Below, piece after piece: positions 5,737-13,704 of a stretch of DNA of 13,704 bases. Below the pieces are notes generated by a model. That model was not told where the DNA came from. It saw only the letters and a program-made list of their open reading frames with translations, and ran no database searches. The position numbers and the translations under genes were made by a program. Source of the stretch: Stephanodiscus triporus. Lineage: Eukaryota > Bacillariophyta > Thalassiosirophyceae > Thalassiosirales > Thalassiosiraceae. The stretch lies in contig JALLAZ010000585.1 in assembly GCA_036939755.1 (NCBI GenBank), forward strand, positions 1-13,704, read 5' to 3'. Position 1 is the stretch's first letter; each line of letters begins with the position of its first letter.

Positions 5737-8506
5737 CTACATGTAGGCTTGGAAACCCTGCGGAACGTGCAAAGTTTCCTGAAGCTGATGCATCTGATGA
5801 TAGCTCTGTTGTTGCTGCTGCTGCAGTTGCTGCTGCAACAATTGCGCCTCCTCCTCCTCCTGCTGCTGCTCGGCCACGCGATGTCGCTTGTTGCCGCGGT
5901 ACCGGTCGCTCGCGTTGAAGCAGAATCCGATCTCGGTGAGCCTCAATGCCTTCTCGGCCGTCATCTGCGACTTCTGCCCGTTCTTGTACCGCTTGTAGTG
6001 CACGCGCTGAGAGTGCACCCAGGCCCCGAGCTGGCCCGAGTTTTGGGGCACGACGGTGTGTCCATATTCAGCCTTGTACTGCAACAACTCCTCCAGCCTC
6101 TCGTCCCAGGACTTGACCGGGACGTCCGCTCTCAGGGGCGTCTTGCCACCCTCGAAGGTGAAACCCACCTCCTTGAGCGCCGCTTCCCTCTCGGGTGTCA
6201 TCGAGGAAGCCTTGCCCTGTGACCAGTTCTTGTAATCCCTTCGCACGAGCTTCACGAAGCTCCCGAGGGTGGGGTGATTCACGGGGATGCGACAGTGTCC
6301 GTTCGCGGCCTTGAAATCCCAAAGTCCCTTCATCTGATCGTCCCACGAGGCATAGGATCCACGGGGACGGAACGCGAAGCCAAGCTCTGTGAGGCGCTGC
6401 ATCTTCACGGCGTCGAGGGACGCGCGCTTCCCAGGCTTGCCGGCGACGAGCTTGTTGTACATCCGACGCTGTGCTGCGACCCAAAGGGAGAGCTCATTGC
6501 TGCTGCTGGTGGGAACGTTGCAGTGACCGTGCTCGGCCTGCGTTTTTTCGTGCAACATGGGAGGAGGCACAGTTGAGATGAAACGAGAAAAAAGATGCGC
6601 AATTAACGACATAGGCGGGTATACGAGACCCGAACGAAGAAACTGGTACGCAAAAAAAAAAACCCACCCTGTAATCCTTCAACTTCAGCCACATCTCGTT
6701 CCACCTGGCGTCGAAGTCGCGGCTTGCCACGGTCTTCCCTCCCGCGACGGTGGGCGAAGTCGCGGCGGTCGTCGAATTTTTACCACGTCCGCCCTGCAAA
6801 CCCAACGACAGCAGTCGCATGGCCTGCTCGTCGCTGAGCCTCGTGCTCTTGCCCTGGAGGTGACGACTCAGGACGTCGTCCTGTCGCGCGATCCACGCGG
6901 CGAGGATGGGATCGGAGTCCGACGTTATGCCGTCGATGGAACCGGCGTTCTTGGCCTTGTGTTGCACGACCTTGGCGTACATGTCATCCCACGACGGGGC
7001 AAATTCCATCCCGAGCTCCTTAAGCAACTTCGGGGGGGGGGGGGGTAAGTAGGCACGGGCGATCGCAAGAAGTATGAGTGATGAAGCCAAAGAACACCGA
7101 AGGCGTGCACAAATAAACACACACCACACACACACACAAGAGATCAGTCGTCCAGGGAAGGAGACATAATGGACAAAACGCGGCCTGCGCGAATGTATCG
7201 ATATACTCACATCTTCCTTCTCCTTCGTCATGCCGACGTCATGACCCTGCCTCCATCGCACGTGCATGTTCTTCTGATTCTTGACCCATACCCGCAGACC
7301 GACCAATTCCTCGTCCGTCACGTCGGCGCCGATCTCGACGGACCCGTGCGCGGCCGCGTACTCCTTGAGCTTCTCGTAATTCGCCATCCACTTCGGACGT
7401 ATTGGCCGAGTGGGGGGGGGGAAGGCGACGATCGCGTCCATGATGCCGTCCACCAGTCGTCGTCGTCGTCCTCCTCCTCCTCCGGCGACGACGGCCACGG
7501 CCTCGAGGTCCTCCTCGAGCCTCATCCTCGCCGTCTTCCTCGGCCTCCCGCGCTTCTTCGTTCCTCCCGCGGCATTCGCGTTGTTGTTGTTGTCCTCCCC
7601 GGCGAGGTACGCGGCCCTGTCCTCCTCTATCCACGAGAACCCGACCTCCCGAAGTCGCCCGACCTTCTCCTCGGTCATGCTGTGCCTGCCCCCGAGCGGA
7701 TCCTCGAGGTAATGCCCGTACGACGCGCGCTGGTACTTGATCCACTTGGCCAAGTCGGCATATTCCTCGTCGTCCTTCGTAGTAGTCGGCACCTCGAGGC
7801 TGCCGTCGTGCGTCGACGCGTACTTGATGGCCATTTCGAGCATTGCGTTCCACTTCTTCGTCGGGGGATTGAATCCCTTGGGAGGGGGGCGGGATGCCGT
7901 CCGCGGCAACGCCGCGAGTCTGCGGATCTTCGCGAGGGACCAGGCGGCGGCGGATCCCGCCGCCGACGACGCCTTGTGCGCGATCCTCCCGTCTCTCTTC
8001 TTGTTCTTCGTCTTCTTCGCCTGCTGCTGCCTCGACTTGGCCCTCCTCTTGGCCTCGGCCGCCCTGTCGTATCCCGGCATGGCCCTGCGTAGGTACCTCT
8101 CGGCAGAGTCGAGATCGTCGAAACGACGGTACTCGACGTCGGTTGTCGTCGTGCCGCCGCCGAGACCCGCGTGGTGCTCGACGAAGGATCGTGCGTCCTC
8201 CCAGGAGAGGAAGATGGCGGATCGGACGGCGATCGTAGTCGTCGTCGCCGGGGCGGGATCAACGGGGGCGACGCCGGGGGTTGGCTGTGGAGGGGGGAAC
8301 GCGGCGTATCCCGCTCGGACGGCGACGTAGCCTCCTCCTCCTCCTCCTCCCGCGGCGGTCGATCCCGCCGTCGCAGTCTCCGTCGTCGTGACGGCCGGCG
8401 CGGTAATGTCGTTAGTAGCGTCGTAGATCACTTCGTCGTCGTCGGCGGCGGGTAGGGCGGCGGGCAGGGCGGCGGGCGTCGTGTCGTCGATCATCGTTTC
8501 GTCCAT
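5737..8506 (-). CDS. RNase H1-type hybrid-binding domain fused to AT-hook and six HA repeats
   Basis: Three exons (8506-7211, 7027-6668, 6537-5737) give 818 residues; both introns are phase 0. Residues 92-140 read IAVRSAIFLSWEDARSFV and then VEYRRFDDLDSAERYL. This is the pattern of the RNase H1 N-terminal hybrid-binding (viroplasmin-like) domain, which binds RNA:DNA hybrids. A Lys/Arg-rich segment at 150-173 is a likely nuclear localisation signal. KKRGRPRKTAR (317-327) is an AT-hook. Helicase-associated (HA) repeats lie at about 218-292, 371-441, 442-508, 541-608, 616-680 and 695-760, each with W near the start, W/F plus a basic patch in the middle, and a final L-x-x-L/I/V-G-F-x-F/W. HA4-HA6 carry the classic GHCxVP/GHTVVP. 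The tail is polyGlu/polyGln. No helicase or RNase H catalytic domain is present. A nuclear nucleic-acid-binding role is inferred. The start context AAAAGATGG is favourable, and the gene is divergent from the SET gene. Confidence 0.85.
5800..5868. repeat. CTG/CTC-rich run encoding polyGln and polyGlu
   Basis: The coding minus strand gives an EEEE run followed by interrupted Gln runs near the C-terminus of the HA-repeat protein (about residues 776-797). Such tracts are common in transcription-related proteins and are prone to length change. Confidence 0.85.
6538..6667 (-). other. Intron 2 of the HA-repeat gene
   Basis: The donor is GTGGGT after AGG and the acceptor is ACGCAG. Splicing joins KLKDYR to AEHGHCNVP and so restores HA repeat 4. 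Without splicing, the upstream frame enters unrelated sequence and the repeat is broken. Confidence 0.9.
7028..7210 (-). other. Intron 1 of the HA-repeat gene
   Basis: The donor is GTGAGT after GAT and the acceptor is CCGAAG. Splicing joins MTKEKED to LLKELGMEF, the expected end of an HA repeat. The intron is open in frame, so retention would not truncate the protein. It contains a GT/CA repeat (about 7119-7138) and, just before the acceptor, a run of 14 C on the coding strand (7032-7045). Confidence 0.88.
7032..7045. repeat. Poly-G/poly-C homopolymer (14 bases)
   Basis: On the coding minus strand this is a pure C run placed three bases before the acceptor AG, so it serves as the polypyrimidine tract of HA-gene intron 1. 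Confidence 0.9.
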
Positions 8507-8883
8507 CTTTTGGGCGAGGCGAGGGGTTGATTTCTTCTTCGGGGGATGGCGCGACGACGACCTTTTCTTCGGGGGAAAGGGTTGCTCAAAAGGAAGGATT
8601 GATCAGAGGAGAGGAAATAAAAATAATGAATGATGGACGACGCGGAAGAAGAAGATCATGTGGACGATAAAAACAGAACTTTTTTTGGTTTTTTGTCTTC
8701 ACCGATCTCCAACGGCAGAGGTTTCACGCGAATTTCTACAGAGGAAATCATAATCTTCAACATCTATCCCGGAGAGAAACAGCGTAATCGGGAGTCTTCC
8801 TCCGTTTATGATGTACACGCCGCGATATGTATTTTTTTTGGCTCTTGCGCAGCATAAGGCCCGAGGATGCATGCCTGCATGAT
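8507..8883. promoter_or_regulatory. Divergent promoter region between HA-repeat and SET genes
   Basis: This 377-base gap separates two start codons facing away from each other, so it should contain both promoters. The HA-gene side has a 12-base direct repeat, TTCTTCGGGGGA, at 8535-8546 and 8565-8576. The middle is A/T-rich with A and T runs near 8610-8700. No clear TATA box was identified. An in-frame ATG at 8827 upstream of the SET gene is considered non-initiating. Confidence 0.6.
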
Positions 8884-10677
8884 ATGACGCCGAGAACAAT
8901 ACTAATTCTCAACCTCCTCACGGCAACAGCCGCCGCGTCGGCGACTGATGACGACTGCGAGCTGTACCTCGCCCCCTCGCACCTCAAGGACGCAGCCTCG
9001 CACGGATTCGGACTCGGCATCTTCGCGGGCAGACCGATCCACGCGGGCGAGTTATTGGTCAAGTTAAACGAGGTGCTCATACCGTTATACGATTCCTCGA
9101 CGTTGGATGCGACGCATCCGCCGCTGAGAGAATATCTCTGGCCTACCCTGGGGACTCTGCCGGAGCTGGCCGTCCATACCAACGATCGACTCAAGTCCTT
9201 CTGGTTCGGCGGGGGGATATCGTCGATGGCGCCGTGCACGTCGGTTAACTTCAACGTGCAAAATAATGCAGCGGGGGAGCTGGCGGGACAGCCCAGATGG
9301 AACCTCAAGGAAGACGAGGTCGTGCCATCGCGGGAGGATCCGCGCGCTGGCTCGTATTCGTATCGTCACAATGTGACTTACATCGCCGTGCGAGACGTCG
9401 CTCGTGGGGAAGAACTCGTCGTCGATTGCTTCGACGATAACTTCGATGGCTTGAGCTTGATCGACGCGAAAAGGAGAAATGCTTACACGCGCGACGATGA
9501 TGGGTACATGTGCCTGGACAATGTGCGGAGTGGCGAATCGCAAGTTCCGGGAGCTGGCAGGGGATTGCTCGCCGCTCGCTCCGTGTCGAAGGGTGAAATT
9601 ATTGTGTCTTCGCCCGTCGTGCCGATTCATCGACGAGATCTACAGGGAGATGGTGCCGGCAAGACGCTATCGGGCATCAACAACTACCAGCTCATGCTCA
9701 ATTTCGTGTTCGGTCACGAGGATTCTGATCTATTACTTCTCCCTTATGGACCCTTTGTAAATTTCATCAACCATCCTGCAACGGGCAAGAAGCCAAATGC
9801 AATGATAAAATGGCATTCAGCTGGAGACAGGGAAACGGACGTATCAAGAAGGATGCAATTCCACCATGAAGAACTGTTCCAGCAGTATGCAAAAGCTGTC
9901 GCTGTAACACACGGTAAAGGGTTGGTAATTGACGTGTTGGCACTGGAGCCAATCGAAGAAGGAGACGAAATATACATTGACTATGGAGAAGCGTGGACAA
10001 AGGCTTGGAATGATCACGTGAAGCGGTGGCAGGCACCATCTGGAGCATCGCATTACCGCACCGCAGATCAGTGGTACAATGACAAATTGCTCAATGCAAA
10101 TCCGAATATTGTAAGGACGGTGGACGAGGAGAAGAAGGATCCTTATCCGGAAAACCTACAAACGATGTGTTACTATGACTCTGATGCCAATGTAGTTAGT
10201 GTGGACGAAGAAAATCATATAATATACACCTATTGGGATGACGACTCTTGGCCGCACGAATGCTTGCGACCCTGCAAAATATTAGAGCGATATCCAGACC
10301 CCGAAGACGAGACCGAGATGATGTACACTGCAGAGATGTTGCACTTTGAAGGGGAGTCGGAATTCTGGTTTTGTGCGATACGAGAAGGCAGGCATATCTC
10401 TCGGGGTGTGAGATATGACGGCATTCTAATTTTGGACAAGCCCTATACACATGACGTTTTCTTAGAGCAAGCATTTCGACACGAGATTGGGGTGCCACGC
10501 GACTTCTATCCAAAAACTTGGTTACGATCTAAGGTAAGATCACGAAAAGAGGATGAATCGGTCGTTAGATCAGAAGATGTTGGGGATGAATTCAGAAGAA
10601 AGAAGATTGGCGAGTTTTTGACAAAAAAACAGGTAATGATGCAGGAGAATGTGAAGTCGTCAAGAGCAGATTTATGA
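8884..10677 (+). CDS. Signal-peptide protein with tandem SET domains
   Basis: This is a single exon of 597 residues from ATG 8884. The in-frame ATG at 8827 would add 19 residues and bury the signal peptide MTPRTILILNLLTATAAASA, so 8884 is preferred. The first SET-like unit (about 38-185) has GFGLGIFAGRPIHAGEL, SVNFNV and ARGEELVVDC, but its NHxC-type motif is degenerate. The second (about 222-383) has GAGRGLLAARSVSKGEI, FVNFINHP (291-298), PNAMIKW and GDEIYIDYG (370-378), matching the SET pattern N-H ... G-E-E/D-Y-G. SET domains usually methylate lysine using S-adenosylmethionine. The C-terminal part (about 425-550) with YTYWDDDSWPHE and PYTHDVFLEQAFRHEIGVP resembles a tail I associate with algal SET proteins. 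The N-terminus suggests secretion, ER or plastid targeting, not chromatin. Codon GC content falls after about 9730. Confidence 0.82.
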   Translation: MTPRTILILNLLTATAAASATDDDCELYLAPSHLKDAASHGFGLGIFAGRPIHAGELLVKLNEVLIPLYDSSTLDATHPPLREYLWPTLGTLPELAVHTNDRLKSFWFGGGISSMAPCTSVNFNVQNNAAGELAGQPRWNLKEDEVVPSREDPRAGSYSYRHNVTYIAVRDVARGEELVVDCFDDNFDGLSLIDAKRRNAYTRDDDGYMCLDNVRSGESQVPGAGRGLLAARSVSKGEIIVSSPVVPIHRRDLQGDGAGKTLSGINNYQLMLNFVFGHEDSDLLLLPYGPFVNFINHPATGKKPNAMIKWHSAGDRETDVSRRMQFHHEELFQQYAKAVAVTHGKGLVIDVLALEPIEEGDEIYIDYGEAWTKAWNDHVKRWQAPSGASHYRTADQWYNDKLLNANPNIVRTVDEEKKDPYPENLQTMCYYDSDANVVSVDEENHIIYTYWDDDSWPHECLRPCKILERYPDPEDETEMMYTAEMLHFEGESEFWFCAIREGRHISRGVRYDGILILDKPYTHDVFLEQAFRHEIGVPRDFYPKTWLRSKVRSRKEDESVVRSEDVGDEFRRKKIGEFLTKKQVMMQENVKSSRADL

Positions 10678-10862
10678 TGATGGAGAAATGCAAGACCAGA
10701 TTCATATAATATGAACAATGCTCATTGTGCACACTCATAAGAAAAACAGGAAGCAATACGGCAAATGCTGTGCCAGAAATACATTCTGATTAATATATAA
10801 TAAATACTATACATGCAGCAATCATCTCCCATTCTCCATCAGAACATTCATTCGTTGCCCTA
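10678..10862. terminator. Convergent 3' region with poly(A) signal
   Basis: This AT-rich 185-base gap lies between two converging genes. A plus-strand AATAAA lies at 10799-10804, about 120 bases after the SET stop, and is a plausible polyadenylation signal for that gene. The 3' ends of the two transcripts probably lie close together or overlap. Confidence 0.5.
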
Positions 10863-13704
10863 TCATGCAGCCTGTACGCTGGCCTTTTTCGTTCGAACAG
10901 TAGCTTTATTCTTCACCGCCTTACCACCCTTGAAACGAACAATCTTGGCCCATCGTTGATTCTTCTCGAACAAATCAATCCATCCAGTCACATCTCCACT
11001 CATGCCACCCCCACTCGCAATACTGATGCTGCCACCCTTATGTTCACACTCCATGATGACCCGAGTACCATCCTCATTGACCACCGCACATATTCTTCCG
11101 CGTACACGTCCATTCTCGACGCACGTTTCAACGACTTCGGCCATTGATTTTGCTTTGAGCTGCATAATTACGGACGAGTCGGAGGACATGCCTGAGGTTA
11201 CCAAAAGTCCAGTCCGAATGATTTGATAGGTACCGAGGGGTACTGGCATGGCAAGCATCGTCCCACCATCGTCGCTCTTTCGTCCTTCTGTGCCGAGATC
11301 GTTGCTACTAATATTGCTGGCAGCATGATCACTCGTTTTCATCCTGGGAGGCACAAACAAAGTGACATGTCCACCGCCATCAATCAATCCACGGACTAGT
11401 CCACCCTCAATCCGAGTAGCTACAATTTCCATGCACGATCCTGGTGGCAATTTGAACTTGACCTTGGAGTCCAAGCCCCCTCCTTCGGTTACTATGCATC
11501 CTCCTGGCTCTGAAACTACAACATAAGCGCCCAACGGCACAGGCGAGGCGCCGGACGAGCCCGTTAGGGCGTTTAGTAGGCTGATCCAACCGCTCTTGCT
11601 AGTTCCAGATCCACTCCTCATTCTCCTTGCACTGGTTGACTCCCCCCCCAACTCTTCAGCGCCATCGTCATCCTGTGGTGGTAGATCAGGAACGATGACG
11701 CGCGCTCGAACTCTATCACCTGTGATTTCTGTCTCGACAACCTCAACGCAACGCCCGCGTGGTAGCTTGTCTAGCAACGTGGAATCCCGTTCCTGCGTCT
11801 CTCGGAGTGGAAGCCCGCCCAAAAAGTTGATTCGATATACTCCCAGTGGCACTGGCTCGGTCTGACGATGCACCAAACAGATGTGGGAAGAAGAAGAAAA
11901 TTCGCGATATTTGGTTAGGGAACTCTGTCAAAGATCAAAGATCGGAATTTGCGTCTAGGCTCAGCGAGATAGGTATGAGCTTACCCAAGGTCCCGAATCT
12001 TCGTCTGTTGCTCCCGATCTGGCGGCATCATTCTTCTTCTCTACCAAATCATCGTCGAAGGTCCCCCCTTCCTGATCGCCCCTGTCTTCTCTTGCCCATT
12101 GCAAGCTAAGCCACCCCTCGTAGCTCCTCTTTGCGATACGCTTCCCTTTCCTCTCCTTCATGCCGCGCGAAACGGTGACGGCCGTGCGCTTGATCAACCG
12201 AGACGTGCGCCTCGTGATCCCCCCGCCCTTCGTTACGTTGTCCCTCCCGTCGTCCCCCTCCTCCTCCCAGCATATCCTTCCCCGAACGCGATCGCCGTGT
12301 ATCTGCGTCTCCAGCACGTTGACGTACGACCCCGGCGGCACGATCAACTCTTCCTCCACGACCTCGCTCCGCACACGCCGATTGCCGGTGAGGCCCGACA
12401 CCACCCGCCTCGCGACGACGACCGGCGCGGACCGCCGATGAACCTGCGCGGTCACGCGCAGGCCCGGGGAGGCGCATACCACCCTGTGCACGCCGAGCGG
12501 GACGTTCCATCCGTTGTGACGGGCCTTGGGAAGGATGACGTGGTCGATCGGGGGCGGGTACAGCGCCAATTCATGCCCCGTTGGACTGAGGTGGGATTTT
12601 CCGGAGAGAATACTCTTGCTCCTGTCGCTGGTGATGCTGCTGCCCCTGCGCGGGTGGTACGGCACCAGCTCATCCGCCGTTGGACTGGGGTGGGATTTCC
12701 CGGAGAGAAGACTCTTGCTCTCGGTGGTGGTGATGCTGGTGCTCCTTCTGCTCTTGTGACTCTTTTTGGACGACGGACGAATGCCATCCTTGTTGAGTGA
12801 TGATGGCTTCGGCGGAAGGATGGGCAAGGATGAGGACGGCGGTGCCGATTCTCGTCCCTTTCGATCGCCTTCGGATGGTTGACGACGGCCATCCTTTTTG
12901 CTGGATGGCGATTTCGTCGCCCCCTTGTGCGTTGAATCTTTGGGATGAGGAGGAGGAGGAGGAGGAGGAGGAGGCGGCTTGGAGGCGGTAGATTCGGCGA
13001 CGATTTCATGCTTCCCTTTCGTGGACGACGGCGGGGAGACGACACGAACGATCGCGACGGCCGAATCTTCCGTCGCGATCGTCGCTTTCGCCGATCCGTC
13101 CGTCGCGGACATGACGCCCTCCGTCCCCTTCTTCTTCGTCTTCGACGACGACGACGACGACGGCGGCGGCTTTTTCGCGCGGGGAGGAGTTTTCCTCGCC
13201 GTTGTTCCTCCCGATTCCTCCTCGGCCGCGCGCCCCTCCTCGGGCATCTCCCTTCGACTTCCGCCGCCGCCGAGGCACTCGTGGTTGCCGTTCTTCTCCT
13301 CGGCGGCGCCTTCTTCATCGGGTCCCCCGCCCCCCATCCCGCCGCCGCCGACGCCGCCGCCGCCGCCGACGCCGCCGACGCCGACGGCCCCGCCGCGGCC
13401 CTTCTCGTCGTCGCGAACGACCCCGGCGCCCCCGATCGCGCCATCGCCGTCGTCGTCGTCGTCGTCGGCGACCGCGACGAGGGTATGGTCCGAATCGTCG
13501 CAGTAAAAGAACCCCCCGGCGTCGTCGTTGCGAGCCATCGCCCGCCCCCCCCCCCCGCCGTCGTCGTCGCCGCCCTCCTCCTCCTCCCCCAGGAGGAATT
13601 TCACCCACCGCTCCCTCCTCCACCGCGCTATCATCCTCGTCATGTGCCTGTCGTCCCTGAGCTCGGACACGCAAAGCGGGTTCCCCGTGACGGGACTCAT
13701 CCCC
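10863..13704 (-). CDS. U-box (partial) protein with four SH3-like repeats
   Basis: Two exons (right edge to 11985, and 11861-10863) join in phase 0 across a 123-base intron (GTAAGC...CGTCAG), giving at least 904 residues. The frame is open at the window edge. Counting from Met 13700, residues 2-28 (SPVTGNPLCVSELRDD and then MTRMIARW) match the end of a U-box (pattern PVT-x-x-PL...L...I..W), so the true start lies outside. U-box proteins are E3 ubiquitin ligases or their cofactors. Residues 38-395 are low complexity: acidic/Gly, polySer, polyPro, Lys/Ser. Four repeats begin VPLGVH (400), VPLGVY (576), VPLGAY (679) and VPLGTY (778). Each continues with L-P-x-G-S/R-x-x-E-V-V-E-T, R-V-R-G-R-I and often GWISL, a beta-strand layout like SH3/SH3b domains. 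The ends of each repeat vary. Partners and substrates are unknown. Confidence 0.78.
11862..11984 (-). other. Intron of the U-box/SH3-like repeat gene
   Basis: The donor GTAAGC follows TGG and the acceptor CAG precedes ACC GAG CCA. Unspliced, the upstream frame stops within the intron. Splicing joins SGPW to TEPVPLGVY, the start of the second repeat, so repeats 1 and 2-4 belong to one protein. Confidence 0.88.
12553..12750 (-). repeat. 99-base tandem repeat in the linker of the U-box gene
   Basis: Two tandem units with a 99-base offset (for example CCGGAGAGAA at 12601 and 12700) encode 33-residue copies sharing S-K-S-x-L-S-G-K-S-H-x-S-P-T and E-L-x-x-Y. The copies are diverged and in frame, located just before the first SH3-like repeat. 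Repeated SKS and HxSPT suggest a modification or docking motif, which is inference. Confidence 0.85.
12944..12973. repeat. GAG trinucleotide run encoding polyproline
   Basis: A near-pure GGA/GAG run on the plus strand encodes about ten consecutive prolines on the minus strand (residues 242-251 of the U-box gene product). It is likely length-variable. Confidence 0.85.

Noticed and set aside
7169..8092. Plus-strand frame of 307 codons opposite the HA gene
   Set aside because: Antisense shadow; the other strand encodes clear HA repeats and the hybrid-binding domain.
8827..8883. Upstream ATG as start of the SET gene
   Set aside because: It would place 19 residues before an otherwise clear signal peptide; 8884 is more likely.
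11961..11984. Stop after VSSYLSR as the end of a separate gene
   Set aside because: It lies in a GT-AG intron; splicing joins two halves of the same repeat family in phase.
13140..13165. CRISPR-like or satellite array from GAC repeats
   Set aside because: Simple trinucleotide run encoding polySer within a coding sequence, without spacers.
12452..13444. Alternative minus-strand Arg-rich frame overlapping the U-box gene
   Set aside because: Frame-shifted shadow of low-complexity DNA; the chosen frame carries the U-box end and joins by splicing to the SH3-like repeats.

Overview
The window looks like nuclear DNA from a microalga with a secondary plastid, most likely a diatom. Three things point there. 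GT-AG introns interrupt genes whose reading frames rejoin exactly. A plastid lipid-associated (PAP/fibrillin) protein begins with a signal peptide followed by an AAA/FAFP site like the diatom 'ASAFAP' plastid-import motif and a Ser-rich transit region. There is also a protein built of helicase-associated (HA) repeats without a helicase, a type I know to be expanded in diatoms. Coding DNA is mostly GC-rich and intergenic DNA is AT-richer. The group is inferred from protein features; no rRNA or other marker is present.

Layout, left to right. 1-921 (-): a partial gene or gene remnant that runs off the left edge, with two in-frame TGA codons. 957-1283: left arm of an imperfect inverted repeat. 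1303-2436 (+): plastid PAP/fibrillin protein, one exon. 2437-2813: AT-rich spacer. 2814-3383 (-): decayed coding sequence. 3545-3807: right arm of the inverted repeat. 3868-5311 (+): three-exon gene for a membrane-anchored permuted NlpC/P60 (YiiX-like) hydrolase-fold protein that seems to have lost its Cys nucleophile. 5312-5736: convergent spacer. 5737-8506 (-): three-exon gene for an RNase H1-type hybrid-binding domain fused to an AT-hook and six HA repeats, with a polyQ tail. 8507-8883: divergent promoter region. 8884-10677 (+): secreted or organellar protein with a degenerate and a canonical SET domain. 10678-10862: convergent spacer. 10863 to the right edge (-): U-box remnant, long low-complexity linker and four SH3-like repeats in two exons.

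These are separate eukaryotic genes, not an operon. The most unusual structure is the inverted repeat. Each arm lies between divergently oriented coding sequences, so it looks like a duplicated bidirectional promoter, or the ends of an element that carries the fibrillin gene. A 9-base motif, GTACGWWAC, occurs five times in the two arms. I see no tRNA, rRNA, CRISPR array, intact transposase or virus. The most interesting proteins are the hybrid-binding/HA fusion and the U-box/SH3-like repeat protein.
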